Assembly (NCBI RefSeq): GCF_000226115.1
Contig: NC_016458.1
Coordinates: forward strand, 5,428,001 to 5,492,000
Direction of reading: 5' to 3'
From: Thermothielavioides terrestris NRRL 8126
Taxonomy: Eukaryota > Ascomycota > Sordariomycetes > Sordariales > Chaetomiaceae
Length of the DNA: 64,000 bases
Part shown: piece after piece, positions 11,006 through 22,350 of the stretch
Position numbering within the stretch: the stretch's first letter is position 1
How the letters are laid out: every line of letters starts with the position of its first letter
Notes under the pieces: generated by a model
Seen by the model: the letters and a program-made list of their open reading frames with translations, nothing else
Databases searched by the model: none
What the model was told of the DNA's origin: nothing
Position numbers and translations under genes: made by a program

Positions 11006-12357
11006 TGACGAGCGCTCATCGGTTCTTGGCCTCCCATCGGGTCACCGCTTCATCTGCCATCAATACAGTGTCTCGTAACGTTGTATTCATCAACACCTCT
11101 CGCAGTTCCCTCCGATTGCACGTGCCCGTAAGCGCGCATTGTCCCGAGCTCAGACCCCGCAGGTTGACCAAAAATCAGGCCAGTTTCTGGAAGAACCGAA
11201 ACCTGGAGAAGCCCCTTCACGGCACATGCAGCTTGTCTTCCTGTCTTCCCTGTCCCGTCCCACCGCCAATGATCCCGGCCCGCCATGATCCATCCTACCT
11301 ACCTATCACAGCAGGTTCGCCCTTGCGCAGGATCTCTGTGCACTGTTACCCGACCGCCAAGTCTACCCCCCACCCAGAAATGGCTAGCCCTCCATCCTCC
11401 CACTCGGGTTCCTCACCAATCGTGGTCACCCAAACCCCCGCCCCCGGGAGTGTGCCTATTCGGGATCGGAACGCGAGAGCCTCGCGATGGGTGGGGACAA
11501 CTCGACGCGACGGATCCGCAACGCAGCCAACCCAAACTTTCGAGAGCCCTGCCCCTCGTTCCAACACCAGACCCGGGCTGTCCGCTGGCCGCAAAGGTGA
11601 ACGGCGGGGCGCAGCATGTGATGGAAATGTCACCCTGGCCTGCCCTGGCTGTTCTGGCTGGCTGTCTGGCTGTCATCATTGGCATGGATGGGGTTGGGGA
11701 AGGGTGGCCTGGGGTTCCTTTTCGGGGTGCTTGGCCCGCTTCGGGCTGCACGTATTCCGAGCCGCAGTATGTAAATATGGATTGTGGTGTATGGACAGTG
11801 GGCTGTGTTGGTGCTGTACTGTACATTACACGGCAGTTTCGGCTCAACGGTGGTCGGTTGGAGGTTGCAGTCGCTTAACCATCAGGCCGGTAGCCGCTTG
11901 GCGGATGGCTGCCCCTTCGTGCCTGTGCTTGTCGGTATGTGGTGTAGGGGTGGTGGTGTTGTTAGTGCCGGTGACTGGTGGCATGTTGCTGCGTTGCATT
12001 TGGGCTTGGGTTAACTACCTTACTTAGAGGCTCTTACATATATAAGGGAGGCCTGGACCCCGCGGGAATTTCGGTGGGGGTGTGGTCTGCTTGGTTTGTT
12101 GTTGTTCTGAGATGGTGCCCAGATGGGTAACCGACATCGTCGGCTGTCTTGGTGTCTCGAGGGTGACCACGCTCCCGTGCCCAGCCAGCGAGCCATTTCA
12201 TGACTCGAAGGATCGAGCCCCTTACTCTGAGCTCTTGATCATTGGATAAACGACTATCCTGGGGTATTGATCACGACTTTCGTGTAATCCGCGGAACTCT
12301 GCAGACAACCTTCTCTCGGCCACAACAGGATCTCAGGAGTCTTGGACCCGTGGCTCC
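11006..12357. other. Intergenic region upstream of the RTA1-like gene
   Basis: This 1.35-kb spacer has no supported coding region. Two overlapping + frames at 10984-12027 and 11285-11878 have skewed composition and no domain. The region just before the next gene contains a TATA-like element at 12039-12045. Confidence 0.55.
12039..12045 (+). promoter_or_regulatory. TATA-like element upstream of RTA1-like gene
   Basis: TATATAA lies about 313 bp before the RTA1-like start codon. The distance allows a long leader, but use of this site as a core promoter is an inference. Confidence 0.35.
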
Positions 12358-13875
12358 ATGATGGGAAGACTCAACTCGTTGATGGCCCCCCGAGGGGCGG
12401 ACGTGGTGCACGCGCAAAACCCACAGCTGGCCAACTACTACTACTCGTGTACCGAGGTCACGCCCACATGTCCTGTCCAAGCCACGACGCTCGGGTATTA
12501 TCCCAACCGAGGGATCAACATCTTTTTCGCGGTTGGTTTTGCGGTGGCCATGGTTGTCACGCTGATTTTGGGCGTGAAGACGAAGACATGGAGTTATATG
12601 GCGTTTATTGCGGCCGGGACCGCGCTGGAACTTGCAGGTGGGTGGTCTTGGTCTCAGTGCTCTCGACCGTTGGTCGGCAGCAACTAGTTCCACGAGACGG
12701 GAGACGGAGAAAGACGGAGTGGGTTCAGGGGTAGGATGACATATCCCTGGGGAGAGACATGTCTTACACCAGGATGTCTTACACCAGGATCATAACCCAA
12801 AAACAACCAGCTAACCCAGCCAGGCTACCTCGCCCGCGTCCCGCTCACCGACAACCCGTGGAACAAGGACGCGTTCGAGACCCAGATCGTCGCCATCATT
12901 CTCGCGCCAACCCTGGTCTGCATCTCCATCTACCTCACTCTCAAGCACGTCTGCCTCTCGCTCAACCCGGCCCTGTCGCGCATCCGCCCGCACCTGTACC
13001 CCTTCATCTTCGTCCCGCTCGACGTCTCGTGCTTGTGCGTGCAGGCTATCGGCGGGTCTCTGGCCGCCAGCGCCGCGCTGAGTAACTTCCAGCTGGTGCA
13101 GAGCGGGAACCGATGTATTATCGCGGGCATCGTGCTGCAGGTCGTGGTGCTGTTATTTTTTGGGTCGTCGGCCACGGACTACTTCTTCAGGGTCAAGAAA
13201 TGGTGAGTCCGACGAGCCTGTGCTTGCTTCCTTTTGCTCGGATCGGGTGATCCAGTGGCTGACAGGGACTGACCAACCTGAGCCCTGCAGGATCAAGTCA
13301 GACGAAGCCAATCCTGAGGCGGTTGCTCTATGGCATGATAAGAAGTTCAGGATGTTTGCGTACGCCGTGGTAGGAGCGTACAGTGGTATCTTAATCCGTT
13401 GCATCTATCGGTATGCTCTAGCCGTCAGCTTTGACCCCTGAAACGGCACCCACTGACTCCTGAGAACAGAATCGCGGAGATGGCTGGTGGCTGGGGCAAC
13501 CCCATCATGCAGGATGAACCGAGCTTCATTGTGCTTGAGGGATTGTACGTTGCTTCCAAGACTGTCGGGGTTGTCATTAGTCTAAGCTTCGCTGACGTTG
13601 TGCGACACAGCATGGTCCTCATCCCTTGCCTTCTCTTGGCTTCCTTCTCGCCCGGAATCTTGTTCCCCCAGATGTCTGCCCGCATGTCAGCTAGATCGAA
13701 ACCCCAGGACAGCAAGGGCAACGACGTGGAGAAGCCGCCTCAGCCGGAAAGCACTCGAAGTCAGCCACAGGCAAGCGGGGACGAATCTGGACCAAACCAG
13801 GCGCCAGATACCACGGAAGCGAACCCGGTGTCGAAATCCGGGACCATTGAGCCCAATGGTGGAGGTGATGCATGA
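12358..13875 (+). CDS. RTA1-like lipid-translocating exporter family protein
   Basis: This is a seven-helix fungal membrane protein of the RTA1/RSB1 family. Some members confer resistance to 7-aminocholesterol or export sphingoid bases; the substrate here is unknown. Exons 12358-12637, 12824-13202, 13291-13410, 13470-13544 and 13611-13875 give 372 aa. Seen: hydrophobic helices starting with NIFFAVGFAVAMVVTLILG, the family motifs ELAGYLAR, LAPTLVCISIYLTLKH, PLDVSCLCVQAIGGSL, RCIYRIAEMAGG and FIVLEGFMVLI, and a hydrophilic, Pro/Ser/Glu-rich cytosolic tail of about 75 residues. All joins restore motifs and keep frame. Intron 1 contains a perfect 15-bp tandem duplication. Alternative ATGs at 12361 and 12382 would remove only a few residues. 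Confidence 0.85.
12759..12788 (+). repeat. 15-bp perfect tandem duplication in intron 1 of the RTA1-like gene
   Basis: The unit ATGTCTTACACCAGG occurs twice in a row (12759-12773, 12774-12788). It lies just before the CTAAC branch site at 12811 and does not alter coding sequence. Confidence 0.8.
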
Positions 13876-14798
13876 GGGAAAAGGGCAGTAGGCTGCTTTG
13901 GCAGCTTGTGGGTTTGGCTTGGCGTAAGTGTCCGAGTTCATGGACAACTTCGTCCAAGGAAGTCCAGTCCCTAATGCTTTGCAGGGGCATAGGTGCTTGA
14001 CACAAACATCTACCAGTTTCCGAGTGGACTTTGAACATGGCATCCAAGGTAGATAAGAGTCTCTGGAGCAGCAACGCAGGCCTTTTTTGGCGTCCCTCTT
14101 CGCTCCTTTCGCCCCTTTCACCCCTCTTCACGGCTCCCCCTGACAGGGAAGCGTACACCATCCGCACCCTACGGGATATTCCCCTGCACATGAGCTATCA
14201 GGACCTGACATCTAGGATGTTGTCTACTGTCTACACCTGGAGGAGGTGATGTTCTGCGTCTTGGGAGGTCCGCGCTTTATGTTCCGGGAAGGCAGGCGCC
14301 GACACCTGCGTGCTTGATGATACATATGGCGTTGCCGCGGGCGATGAATATGTACCATGCCCATTGCAGTATTACCTTCCGCCTGCGCTGCCGCAATGGT
14401 CGACGTGTGATGGCGGCAAATCATATCCTTCCGGCTGGCACACCTCATGGTTCTCCCGCACTCCAGCGCTCAGAACTCTCAGCCCAACGGTCTCCCTGTC
14501 ATTGTCGACAGCAAGTGACGTGTCTACCCCTCAAAACAGATTCCCTTGGGGTAAGTGCTGATTATCACGCTTATATTCAGTCCTAAGTATTGTCTTTGCC
14601 ATACTGATGCGCTGTTCTTTTCAAAGCTGATGCGTTGTTCTTTTCAACGCGCTGTTTCTCGACGGCTTTGATCAACTACCTTATATTTCAACACACCCTC
14701 CCTCAAGGTAAGCGCGCGACAACACAAGTGAATGGAGTTTTTCAAGCTAACTAGACGTTTCTTTCGAGATCGGCATTGCCAGTTTCCTGATACCAACC
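13876..14798. other. Intergenic region and spliced leader of the 160-aa protein gene
   Basis: No coding frame is supported in this stretch. It contains an imperfect 23-bp tandem repeat at 14605-14650. It also contains a convincing 5' UTR intron at 14708-14782 (donor GTAAGC, branch GCTAAC, acceptor GCCAG), ending 16 nt before the ATG of the next gene. Confidence 0.6.
14605..14650 (+). repeat. 23-bp imperfect tandem repeat
   Basis: Two adjacent 23-bp units (14605-14627 and 14628-14650) differ at two positions; both contain the core GTTCTTTTCAA. They lie about 60-100 bp upstream of the leader intron, so they could be promoter elements of the following gene. Confidence 0.6.
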
Positions 14799-15281
14799 AT
14801 GGATCCGGATCCTTTTGCTGGTCGTCCCGCGCGCTACCGTCCGCGCCGCCAGCGGACCGTCGACCCCATCTTCAACCCGTGGACTCTCGACCCCAACGAC
14901 CCCCCTCCGGCCAAGGCGACTAACAAGCCCGCCGACCAGAAGGCGGACGGCCCCTCCGGCTCGCAGCCCCAGGATCAGGCCCAGGCTCAGGCCAAGCCCG
15001 CGGCCGAGGCCAAGCCTATCGGCACCCTCTCCGCCGCCAAGATGGGCGCCTGTACCGAGGACGTCCGCGGCTTGGTCGTCCGCGTCGGCCCGTGGGACCG
15101 TCAGAAGGAGAAAGAGAAGCAGCGCGCCGAGCTGCTCAAGATCCAGGCTGAGCTCCGCGAGAACAACATCAGCGTGAGGGACTTTGCTGTTGAGGCTGCG
15201 GAGAAGGCTGCCAAGGAGAAGAAGCTGAAGCAGCCCTCGAAGGAGCAGAAGGGAAACGACGACGAGAAGAAGGACGATTGA
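14799..15281 (+). CDS. Uncharacterised 160-aa charged protein
   Basis: I do not recognise this protein. It is a single 160-aa coding exon preceded by a probable 5' UTR intron (14708-14782). Residues 1-35 are Arg- and Pro-rich with the pattern VDPIFNPWTLDPNDPP. Residues 36-75 are Gln/Ala/Pro low complexity. Residues 76-105 look ordered and carry IGTLSAAKMGACTEDVRGL and VVRVGPWDRQ. The remainder is a highly charged, probably helical or coiled segment ending in a Lys/Asp run. Third positions are strongly GC-biased like the neighbours, and the spliced leader argues that it is a real gene. No signal peptide or membrane segment is visible. Localisation and role are unknown. Confidence 0.7.
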   Translation: MDPDPFAGRPARYRPRRQRTVDPIFNPWTLDPNDPPPAKATNKPADQKADGPSGSQPQDQAQAQAKPAAEAKPIGTLSAAKMGACTEDVRGLVVRVGPWDRQKEKEKQRAELLKIQAELRENNISVRDFAVEAAEKAAKEKKLKQPSKEQKGNDDEKKDD

Positions 15282-17347
15282 GCTCGCGAGGGCCATTGAT
15301 CGCCGCAGACGGGGGATTCAATGCAGTCAGTTTTTACACAAATCAGAGTGCGGTATAGCGCATAGGTTCGGGCTTCAACACCCGGTACATCACCGTTCGC
15401 AGGTCTTGGGAATGGTAGCCAGATAGCCAGATACCTGGCTGGTATTGAGTGTATCGGCTCGGTAGATACCTTGGGCTCAATAACACCTTCATCCCTTAAA
15501 TAGTCCCGCTGCGTTGCCCTTGAGCTCGTCATGACCCAGTAAATCCCCAGGTTGATGACCCTCCCACAATTCCACGCTTGCTGAAAAACTGAGTTTTGGG
15601 CATTTGTACAGGAGTGCCATGGCACCAACAAGACCTACCAAGCTGAACTATCATATATAGTGGAAGTTGCGAGGGATATGTAGCACGACAGGGAGATGGC
15701 ACCCGACCAGCGCGGTACCGTCCTGAGCAGCGATGGCATCGGGGGCAGAAACGATCATGAACTGGCCGCTTTTTCACAACTCGTAGAGCAAACTGGTGCT
15801 CAGCAAACGCAGCCAGCTGGCACATACCTTACATATCTGTCAGACCCACGCCGTTGTAGGTCCTGTCTCGTGATCCGGCGTCCACTTCTGCGGACAGGGT
15901 TCATTCCTACAATAGGTCAACACTGGGCTCGAAGGCGACGTGGCAGCCATCGTCAAGCCCGGGACAGGAGACACAGAACGGTTGGTGTAGGTTTTGTGCA
16001 AGCCGTGAAAGAGCCAACTTCAGGCTGGGAGAGTAGTTAACGAAATGCGGGCACCAGCAGCTGCTCCCATGCCGACCTCACCCGTAGAGGCTGAGATTTG
16101 CGGAGTACGGAGTACGAAATAGTTCGACGGCAAGGTGTCCATTTTCTGCGCCAGCGCGCGTTCTCGACCGCCGACGACTCTCTCACCACGTGGCTTCGTA
16201 CCGGTCGCCAATTGCGGTCGGTTCGCGGCGCCGTGGGGAAGTGAAAAGGCGGAGAAAAAGGAATAGTTCTCTGTTCGCGGCGAAGGTGACACAACGCGGC
16301 TGCTACCACCGACATTTCGGCGAGCCTGGAGGCTGAGACCATCATTACTCACTGGGACCGCCTGTAAATTATGCTATACGCAAATACCCCTAAAATGAGG
16401 CACCTTTTGCTCATGTTTTGGTTTTGCCGATCTGGGATGCAGCGATGATGTAAGATTTCTGGCCGTTTTGGAAATGCTCCGACTGGCAAGTGGGAAGAGG
16501 GGAAGACCCACAGCGGGACGGCGGCCATGCGATTGGCTGGCCTTGTTTACATTGCGCCCAATCGCCGTGGCCCGCGTTTCCCGTGGCCCTCGCTGGTTTG
16601 TGGTTTGTTTGGGCGGTTCACCGCCGAGGCTCTCAGCCTCAATCGCTGCCCGACCCTCGCAGCGCCGTTCCCGACTTCCCACTCGCAGGACTGTTTGGCT
16701 GTGTGTGCTTGTTGGCTGCCACTTCCCGCTTTCCACTTCCCACAGATCCCACGGTTGCCCTCGCTTCGGGTCGACGAAGATCGATAGCTTGCGCTCGTTG
16801 GCAACCTCGCCTTTCTTCTTCTTGTCCATGTACAGTCCTTTATCTGGGTTGCTTTCCAACCTGCGTTTACACACCCGGTCTGCCTAATATATTGAACAAA
16901 GTACGGAATACGGATCAAGCGCAAGGGTGTTTGTTTATATTCCGCCGCAAACAGCAAAAGCGTCGTCGCAGCTGCCGTGCACCTCGAGCTGCCCGCCGCT
17001 GATCCCCGATTCCTCGCATCGCGACACCTTGTGGCACACCAGCATCCACCTCGCTGCATCGCTCCGCGCGAATGCGCCACGGCCGCACCACCTGTTTGGG
17101 GGTTCCGTGTTCTACAGTTTGTAGTACCAGCCCGTGCGCCGACAGCGTCGCCTATCCGAACCGCCCCGTCTCGTCCTGCCTCCTCCCAGGCCCCTCGTTC
17201 TCTGCCCCGCCGTTCTCAACAAACACAACAAATTCGGATTGCGCAACCCAAACCCCCCGGCCACCTCCCCCCAGCCAGGTGCTGCAGCGAATCTGGGTCT
17301 CCTTTCTCCCTTCCTCGCAATGAGCACGGCCGACCACTGAAGCGGCC
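15282..17347. other. Gene-free 2.1 kb upstream of the bud3-like gene
   Basis: No supported coding region. The last kilobase is pyrimidine-rich and probably contains the promoter and a long leader of the following 4.5-kb gene. A short repeat of GGAGTAC occurs near 16094-16109. Open frames at 16374-16874 (-) and 16490-17002 (+) overlap each other and have no domain. Confidence 0.55.
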
Positions 17348-20300
17348 ATGGTTCGCGTCACGGAGGAGCTGACGCTCTCCCCAGAGCATGTCACTCTCTA
17401 CTACGCCAGCGACCCGCTGCTGGGACATCTGCCCGTTCTGATCTTCCACGGCCCCTCCACCACCGCCAACTACACCCTCAACAGCTCCCGAATCCAGATC
17501 CACGTCTACAGTCCGGCCGGCTACCAATCCTTTCCGCGCCTCACCGTGTCGCCCAATTCCCCCTTCTACAGCGTCGTCTCCCGCCTGCCGCGCGAGTTCC
17601 AGGGCGACGAGGTCTGCAGAGGCCTGGCCTTCGGACTGTACAAGTACTTCACCGAGCTGCCCGAAGCCGTCAAGAACCACCTCAAGAACCAATATCCCGT
17701 CACCCGCGCGCGACGCCCGGGCTCAGCACCAGCCCTCTTTGGCGAGCAGCATGCGGCCGACCTTGCCAAGGCCGCCGTTCAGGCCGAGAACACGGCCGAC
17801 GTCATCGAGATACTGGAATACGCCCTGCGGACTCAACACCTGAACAACGTCGATCTTGACTTGGTCTTGCCGCCAGGTGCCATTGTCCCGTTGGAGAGTG
17901 CGGATTTCGAGGAGGGGCTCGAGGACGAGGACGATGTCCTGGATCCCACCCTGCGGCAGTATGGCGGGTATGCCCCTTTCGTCAAGCTCTTTGGAGAGCC
18001 CGTCTTTCTGCCGACCTCCAAACTCCGGCGAGCACCCTCGAGGCCCACCTCGCTGAACCGAACCAAGTCGTTTTCCAAGAACCAAAAAGTGGAACTGCGC
18101 ATGAAGATGGGCGAACTGGCCGACACGGAGGAACGCTACGTGCTCAAGCTCAACGAGCTCGTCAACAACATTGCAAACGACTTCCGCCAGAAGGCGAAAG
18201 AGCGCCCCGCTAGCAGCATCAGCCCATCCGAAGAAGACTTGGAGAAGCTGTTTCCCAAGTCTGCAGACCGCATCCTCGAGATCAATTCGGCCTTTGTGCG
18301 GGAGCTCCGGCGGGTCATGGACGAGACCGAGGAAGAGGCGCTGAGGGACATGGAGCTCCCGTTCCCGTCGATGAGAGCGGGGGGCTCCAACAGGCCCAAG
18401 GATCCAAGCGGCGCTCTCGCACTGGCCAAGGTATTCATCGAGTGGTTCCCCAAGTTCACCGATTGCTACCAGGACTACATCCGAGCGAGCCAGAACTTCC
18501 CTCAGCTCCTCAACTCGTTCCTCGACAAACAATCAAGTTTCCGTCAGCGGGTTGTCCAGACCGGAGAGCAGACCATCCGCTCGCTCCTCATCGAGCCAGT
18601 GCAACGACTACCCCGGTACAGCTTGTTCATCGACCAGATCCTCGCCTGCCTCCCCATGACGCATCCGGCGCTGCAGCTTCTCCTTCGCGCCAGGGACATC
18701 ATCACAAACATCTGTTCCATGGATGATCCGCTTCCGGATAAGCCTCACGTCACCAACCGTCTCCGTTCGATGGTGGAGCACTGGCCGCAAGACCTCGAGC
18801 CCCAGGGTCGGCTGATCCTGGCTGCCGACTACGTCGAGCTCGCCGCGCCCTACGTGTCGGTTTCGCAGAACGCTGAGACGCCGGACCGGCCGGGCGTTCT
18901 CCTCCTCTTTTCGGATTGTATCGTCATGCTTCAAAAGAAGGCGAATTCCGGCGTCACGGGCCGCGATTTTCTGCGCGAGCTTGACAAGCCATCCCCTGCC
19001 GGGCTTCTCGCATCCATGACAAACGTCGCTGGCGGACCAGGGAGCTGGGAATTTGTGTTGACCGGCTGGCACAATCTGGCTGACGTTCGGTTTACCGAAT
19101 CTTCCGATGGGCGACTCATCTGGATGACCTCCACCCAGGAGATGAAAGGGGCACAAACTGGAGAATACTTCCCCAGCAAAGCCGCCACGTCGAGGTGCTT
19201 CTTGCTCCGAGACCAGTACGAGGGAAGAGCGGCGAAATTGGGTGAAGAAGTCGTCAGGGCACGCGTCGAGGGCCGATTTTCAGAGAAGGAGAGAGAAGAT
19301 CCCACGTGGACATTGCGCACCGTCAGGATGCCAGATAGCAACCTCGGCCTGCACGCTGCCGTCTTTCAGGAGGGCGCCCAGCAGCTCATCGAGGGTCGCA
19401 GGGAACCGGCGCCTATTCGCGTCGTTTTGGACAACGACAAAGGCACCAAGGGAGCGCCTGTCGGCCACTACGGCGTCGAGATCGTCGTCGAGGTCAGAAC
19501 CGGCGACATGCAGAGGATATCGATGAACACCCTTGGCCTGAACGGAAGGCAATTTACCGACGAGATTGCGCTGGAGTATTTCCTCCCTACTCTTTCGCGC
19601 AGAATCGTGCAGTTGCTCAGCTCCCAGTTCAACATCACCAACTGGCGGCTCGTGCCTGCCTTGGTCTCGTACTACACCAAGATTCTGCGCGCACTCAACA
19701 TCACGGCCAGGGTCGAGAAGAGCACACGATCCTTCCTTTCCACCTCGCCGGTGAAGTTGCTTTCCAACCTACTAGTGGGGAGCACTGCGTCGTCCAGCAC
19801 CGCCTCCGTTGACAGCGCCGGCATCAACGGGTCGAGACACAAGCGGACCCGCTCCAACAGCCAGAGAGAGGTGACGGTGATTCCCGGGTCGGTAAAAGAC
19901 AGGGACATACCCCGCCTCACCGTCGAGGAAGAGCCGCCAGAGAACCCTCTGGTCCGGCTCGAGCAGACCTTCACCGGATACGTGGCCCACATGCAAGCCC
20001 GCAAGGGTTACTTCATCGGCCGCACGTTGCTGAGCAGATCAATGGCCGACGAGCTCGCTGTGAACGACCTCTACAATCGCCTCATCGAGTTCCCCTTCGA
20101 TCTCGATGCGGCTTCTGACGTGGGAACCGACGTCATCTTCGCCGCGTTTGAGAAGTTTATCCGCATTGCCTGGCGCGAGCAGATCGGGCCGGTGATGTCC
20201 ATGCAGGCCCTTGAGGCTCTCCAGGTGCGGGCTTCCAAGAAGGTTGTGGGTGACTTTGCCGACTTCGTCCGATTCCTGTTTAGCGACATGGCTCCTCAGA

Positions 20301-21895
20301 ATCGCCGGGCCTTCACCGCGCTCATCAAACTGCTTGCCGACCTCCTCGACGGCTGTGGAAATGACGGTGACAGAGGCGCATTGACGCTGGCCTTTGCCGA
20401 GCTGCTGGTCGACGATGGCAGCGCGTCGAACTATATCAATCTTCTCGACCGCCTTGTCGAAGACTGCGACCGCATCTTCGAAAAGACGGAACCCACAGAT
20501 CCCCTCAGTCTGCTGCTGAAGGGCTCTCCTTACGACTCGTTTACGGCCAGCAACCGTAGCCAGAAGTCAGTCACGGGGTCAATGACATCCAACACCTCGT
20601 CGCTCCGCCGAAAGTTCGGATTCGACACGCTCTTGCGGCAGAACAGCAAGACGGAAGCGGACCGGCCTTCCGTGTGGCGGACGCTGAGCAAGCACGGGAA
20701 GACACCTAGCGCCGGGGACAGCGGGAGCTTCTCGAAAGCTAGCAGGTCGAAATCGGTAGACATGGGTGTCAACTACTCAATACCCAACCGGCTTCGCCGG
20801 CCAGGGTCCCGCGACCGGCCGCCGGTCGCAGGTGCCTTCGATGATATCGGTCACCGGCCCACGAGCTCCCACCGGCTCGAGACCATTGGCGAGCCCGACG
20901 TGGCCGAATCCGCCGAACCCAAGTCCCACAAGAAGAAGCGTCGGAGCTCACTCTCGGACCTGAAGTCTCTCATGGAGGCAGCAAGTCTGGAAGACGACCC
21001 GCCTCTCATGCCCCTGCGCATTAACAAGCAGCAAACGGCCGAAAAGTTCAACTCTGTTCCTCGTCCGCCATCACCCTCGAAGATACCGATCAGCCCCCAG
21101 CCCCAGTTGTCGCCCCTGCGCTCACCCAGGCAGAAGGAAAACAACGTCGACCCTTTCCAGCCGCCGGACGAGAAGAATACTGCAATTGAGGAGCCGGCGC
21201 CACAGAGAACGCGTGCTAGGACCATGACGATCTCTCAGATCCCGACGCTCAAACTGCCGCCGCGCACTCCGGCGCCTCCGTTACTGGACTCGCCCACGCG
21301 TCCATCCACTAGCCCCGGCAAGCCGCCAGGGTCCAGCCAGAAACTACGGCTGCAGTCGACGCAGAAGCTACGCGAGCGCCTGCAGACCGAGAAAATGGCG
21401 GTGGACGAGGTGGACGCGTCGCTCAAGTCGGAGCTCTCGCGCATCTCGGAGGACATGGCGCGCGTCAACTCGGCGCTGCCGCGCTCGGCCACGGGCGACA
21501 TCCGCAAACTGTCGGCGGCCGTCAAGGCGCTGGAGGAGCGCGTGCCGCGGGCGATGCAGGAGCTGCAGGAACGCCACGCGCTCATGCAGCAGGACATGGA
21601 GGCCACGCTCCGGGCCACCGAGGCCAAGGTCCGGGCGATCGACCAGCTGTACAAGGAGGCGACGGCGGAGAACGAGCTGCTGTACGAGAAGTTCAACGCC
21701 GAGCTCGCCAAGATCGTCAAGGCCCTCAAGGGCAAGGGCCGCGAGGACAAGGAGGAGCTCGTCGCGCGCCTCAAGGACGCCAGCGAGGAGGCCGCGCGCG
21801 CCAAGAAGGAGAACTCGCGCCTCCGGAGGGAGATGGTCAGCTTGCGCATGCTGCTCAAGGGCGCCACCAGCGGCGGGGGCGGGGAGGGGAATTAG
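17348..21895 (+). CDS. bud3: DH-domain Rho guanine nucleotide exchange factor, Bud3 type
   Basis: This is an intronless 1515-aa gene. The N-terminal 200 residues are a conserved module (LSPEHVTLYYASDPLLGHLPVL-like start, SRIQIHVYSPAG, GDEVCRGLAFGLYKYF) that I associate with fungal Bud3. A Dbl-homology domain spans about residues 245-460 (ELADTEERYVLKLNELV, LLIEPVQRLPRYSLFIDQIL, the hallmark of RhoGEFs). A PH-like region follows to about 640, then a long mid-region and a Ser/Pro-rich disordered stretch (about 1050-1330). A coiled coil occupies about 1330-1505. Bud3 proteins in filamentous fungi act with Bud4 at septation sites as GEFs, for example for Rho4 in Neurospora; the target GTPase here is inferred. 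The start ATG gives the conserved N-terminus, and there is no upstream in-frame extension. RhoGEF identity is certain, Bud3 assignment less so. Confidence 0.78.
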   Translation: MVRVTEELTLSPEHVTLYYASDPLLGHLPVLIFHGPSTTANYTLNSSRIQIHVYSPAGYQSFPRLTVSPNSPFYSVVSRLPREFQGDEVCRGLAFGLYKYFTELPEAVKNHLKNQYPVTRARRPGSAPALFGEQHAADLAKAAVQAENTADVIEILEYALRTQHLNNVDLDLVLPPGAIVPLESADFEEGLEDEDDVLDPTLRQYGGYAPFVKLFGEPVFLPTSKLRRAPSRPTSLNRTKSFSKNQKVELRMKMGELADTEERYVLKLNELVNNIANDFRQKAKERPASSISPSEEDLEKLFPKSADRILEINSAFVRELRRVMDETEEEALRDMELPFPSMRAGGSNRPKDPSGALALAKVFIEWFPKFTDCYQDYIRASQNFPQLLNSFLDKQSSFRQRVVQTGEQTIRSLLIEPVQRLPRYSLFIDQILACLPMTHPALQLLLRARDIITNICSMDDPLPDKPHVTNRLRSMVEHWPQDLEPQGRLILAADYVELAAPYVSVSQNAETPDRPGVLLLFSDCIVMLQKKANSGVTGRDFLRELDKPSPAGLLASMTNVAGGPGSWEFVLTGWHNLADVRFTESSDGRLIWMTSTQEMKGAQTGEYFPSKAATSRCFLLRDQYEGRAAKLGEEVVRARVEGRFSEKEREDPTWTLRTVRMPDSNLGLHAAVFQEGAQQLIEGRREPAPIRVVLDNDKGTKGAPVGHYGVEIVVEVRTGDMQRISMNTLGLNGRQFTDEIALEYFLPTLSRRIVQLLSSQFNITNWRLVPALVSYYTKILRALNITARVEKSTRSFLSTSPVKLLSNLLVGSTASSSTASVDSAGINGSRHKRTRSNSQREVTVIPGSVKDRDIPRLTVEEEPPENPLVRLEQTFTGYVAHMQARKGYFIGRTLLSRSMADELAVNDLYNRLIEFPFDLDAASDVGTDVIFAAFEKFIRIAWREQIGPVMSMQALEALQVRASKKVVGDFADFVRFLFSDMAPQNRRAFTALIKLLADLLDGCGNDGDRGALTLAFAELLVDDGSASNYINLLDRLVEDCDRIFEKTEPTDPLSLLLKGSPYDSFTASNRSQKSVTGSMTSNTSSLRRKFGFDTLLRQNSKTEADRPSVWRTLSKHGKTPSAGDSGSFSKASRSKSVDMGVNYSIPNRLRRPGSRDRPPVAGAFDDIGHRPTSSHRLETIGEPDVAESAEPKSHKKKRRSSLSDLKSLMEAASLEDDPPLMPLRINKQQTAEKFNSVPRPPSPSKIPISPQPQLSPLRSPRQKENNVDPFQPPDEKNTAIEEPAPQRTRARTMTISQIPTLKLPPRTPAPPLLDSPTRPSTSPGKPPGSSQKLRLQSTQKLRERLQTEKMAVDEVDASLKSELSRISEDMARVNSALPRSATGDIRKLSAAVKALEERVPRAMQELQERHALMQQDMEATLRATEAKVRAIDQLYKEATAENELLYEKFNAELAKIVKALKGKGREDKEELVARLKDASEEAARAKKENSRLRREMVSLRMLLKGATSGGGGEGN

Positions 21896-22350
21896 TTGCT
21901 CGTCGGGGTTCTGTTTGGGTGCTTGGTCTGACTTGGCGGTGGTCGGTAGCTAGCGGAACTGTTTTCTTTTTTGCCAAAAAGCAGTGGGCCTAGTTCTCGG
22001 CGGCGTCGATCGGATGTGGCTTGGTTGGTTGGGTTTTGGTTCGGTCCGTGTGGATACGAGGTGTTGGGGAACACCAGGTTCGGTTGTTTCAGTGTTTTGT
22101 TGTGTCTGTGTCTGTGATTTGACTACGGCCACGTCGCTGGGGAACGGCGGGCCAGTGTACGGTATCCTAGATGCTCAGCTTTTTGATGTCCATCTTTTTG
22201 ACGTCCGGTGTCACGCATCACTCATAGAAAGAAGAAAGGCGGCAGGAATTGCGCAGAAAAATTCGATGTACCGTGTTCAGTGATCTGACTCTCCAAAGGG
22301 GTATCATGATAGATCTATCGAGAATTGTCCTAATCATGGGATCGTGTCAG
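21896..22350. other. Convergent intergenic region bud3/rev7
   Basis: This 455-bp stretch holds the 3' ends of two converging genes. It is T/G-rich on the + strand after the bud3 stop. No other feature is seen. Confidence 0.6.

Noticed and set aside
16090..16112. Repeated GGAGTAC near 16.1 kb as a possible mobile-element end
   Set aside because: Only two short copies with no paired terminus; such CGGAGTAC strings are scattered in fungal intergenic DNA.
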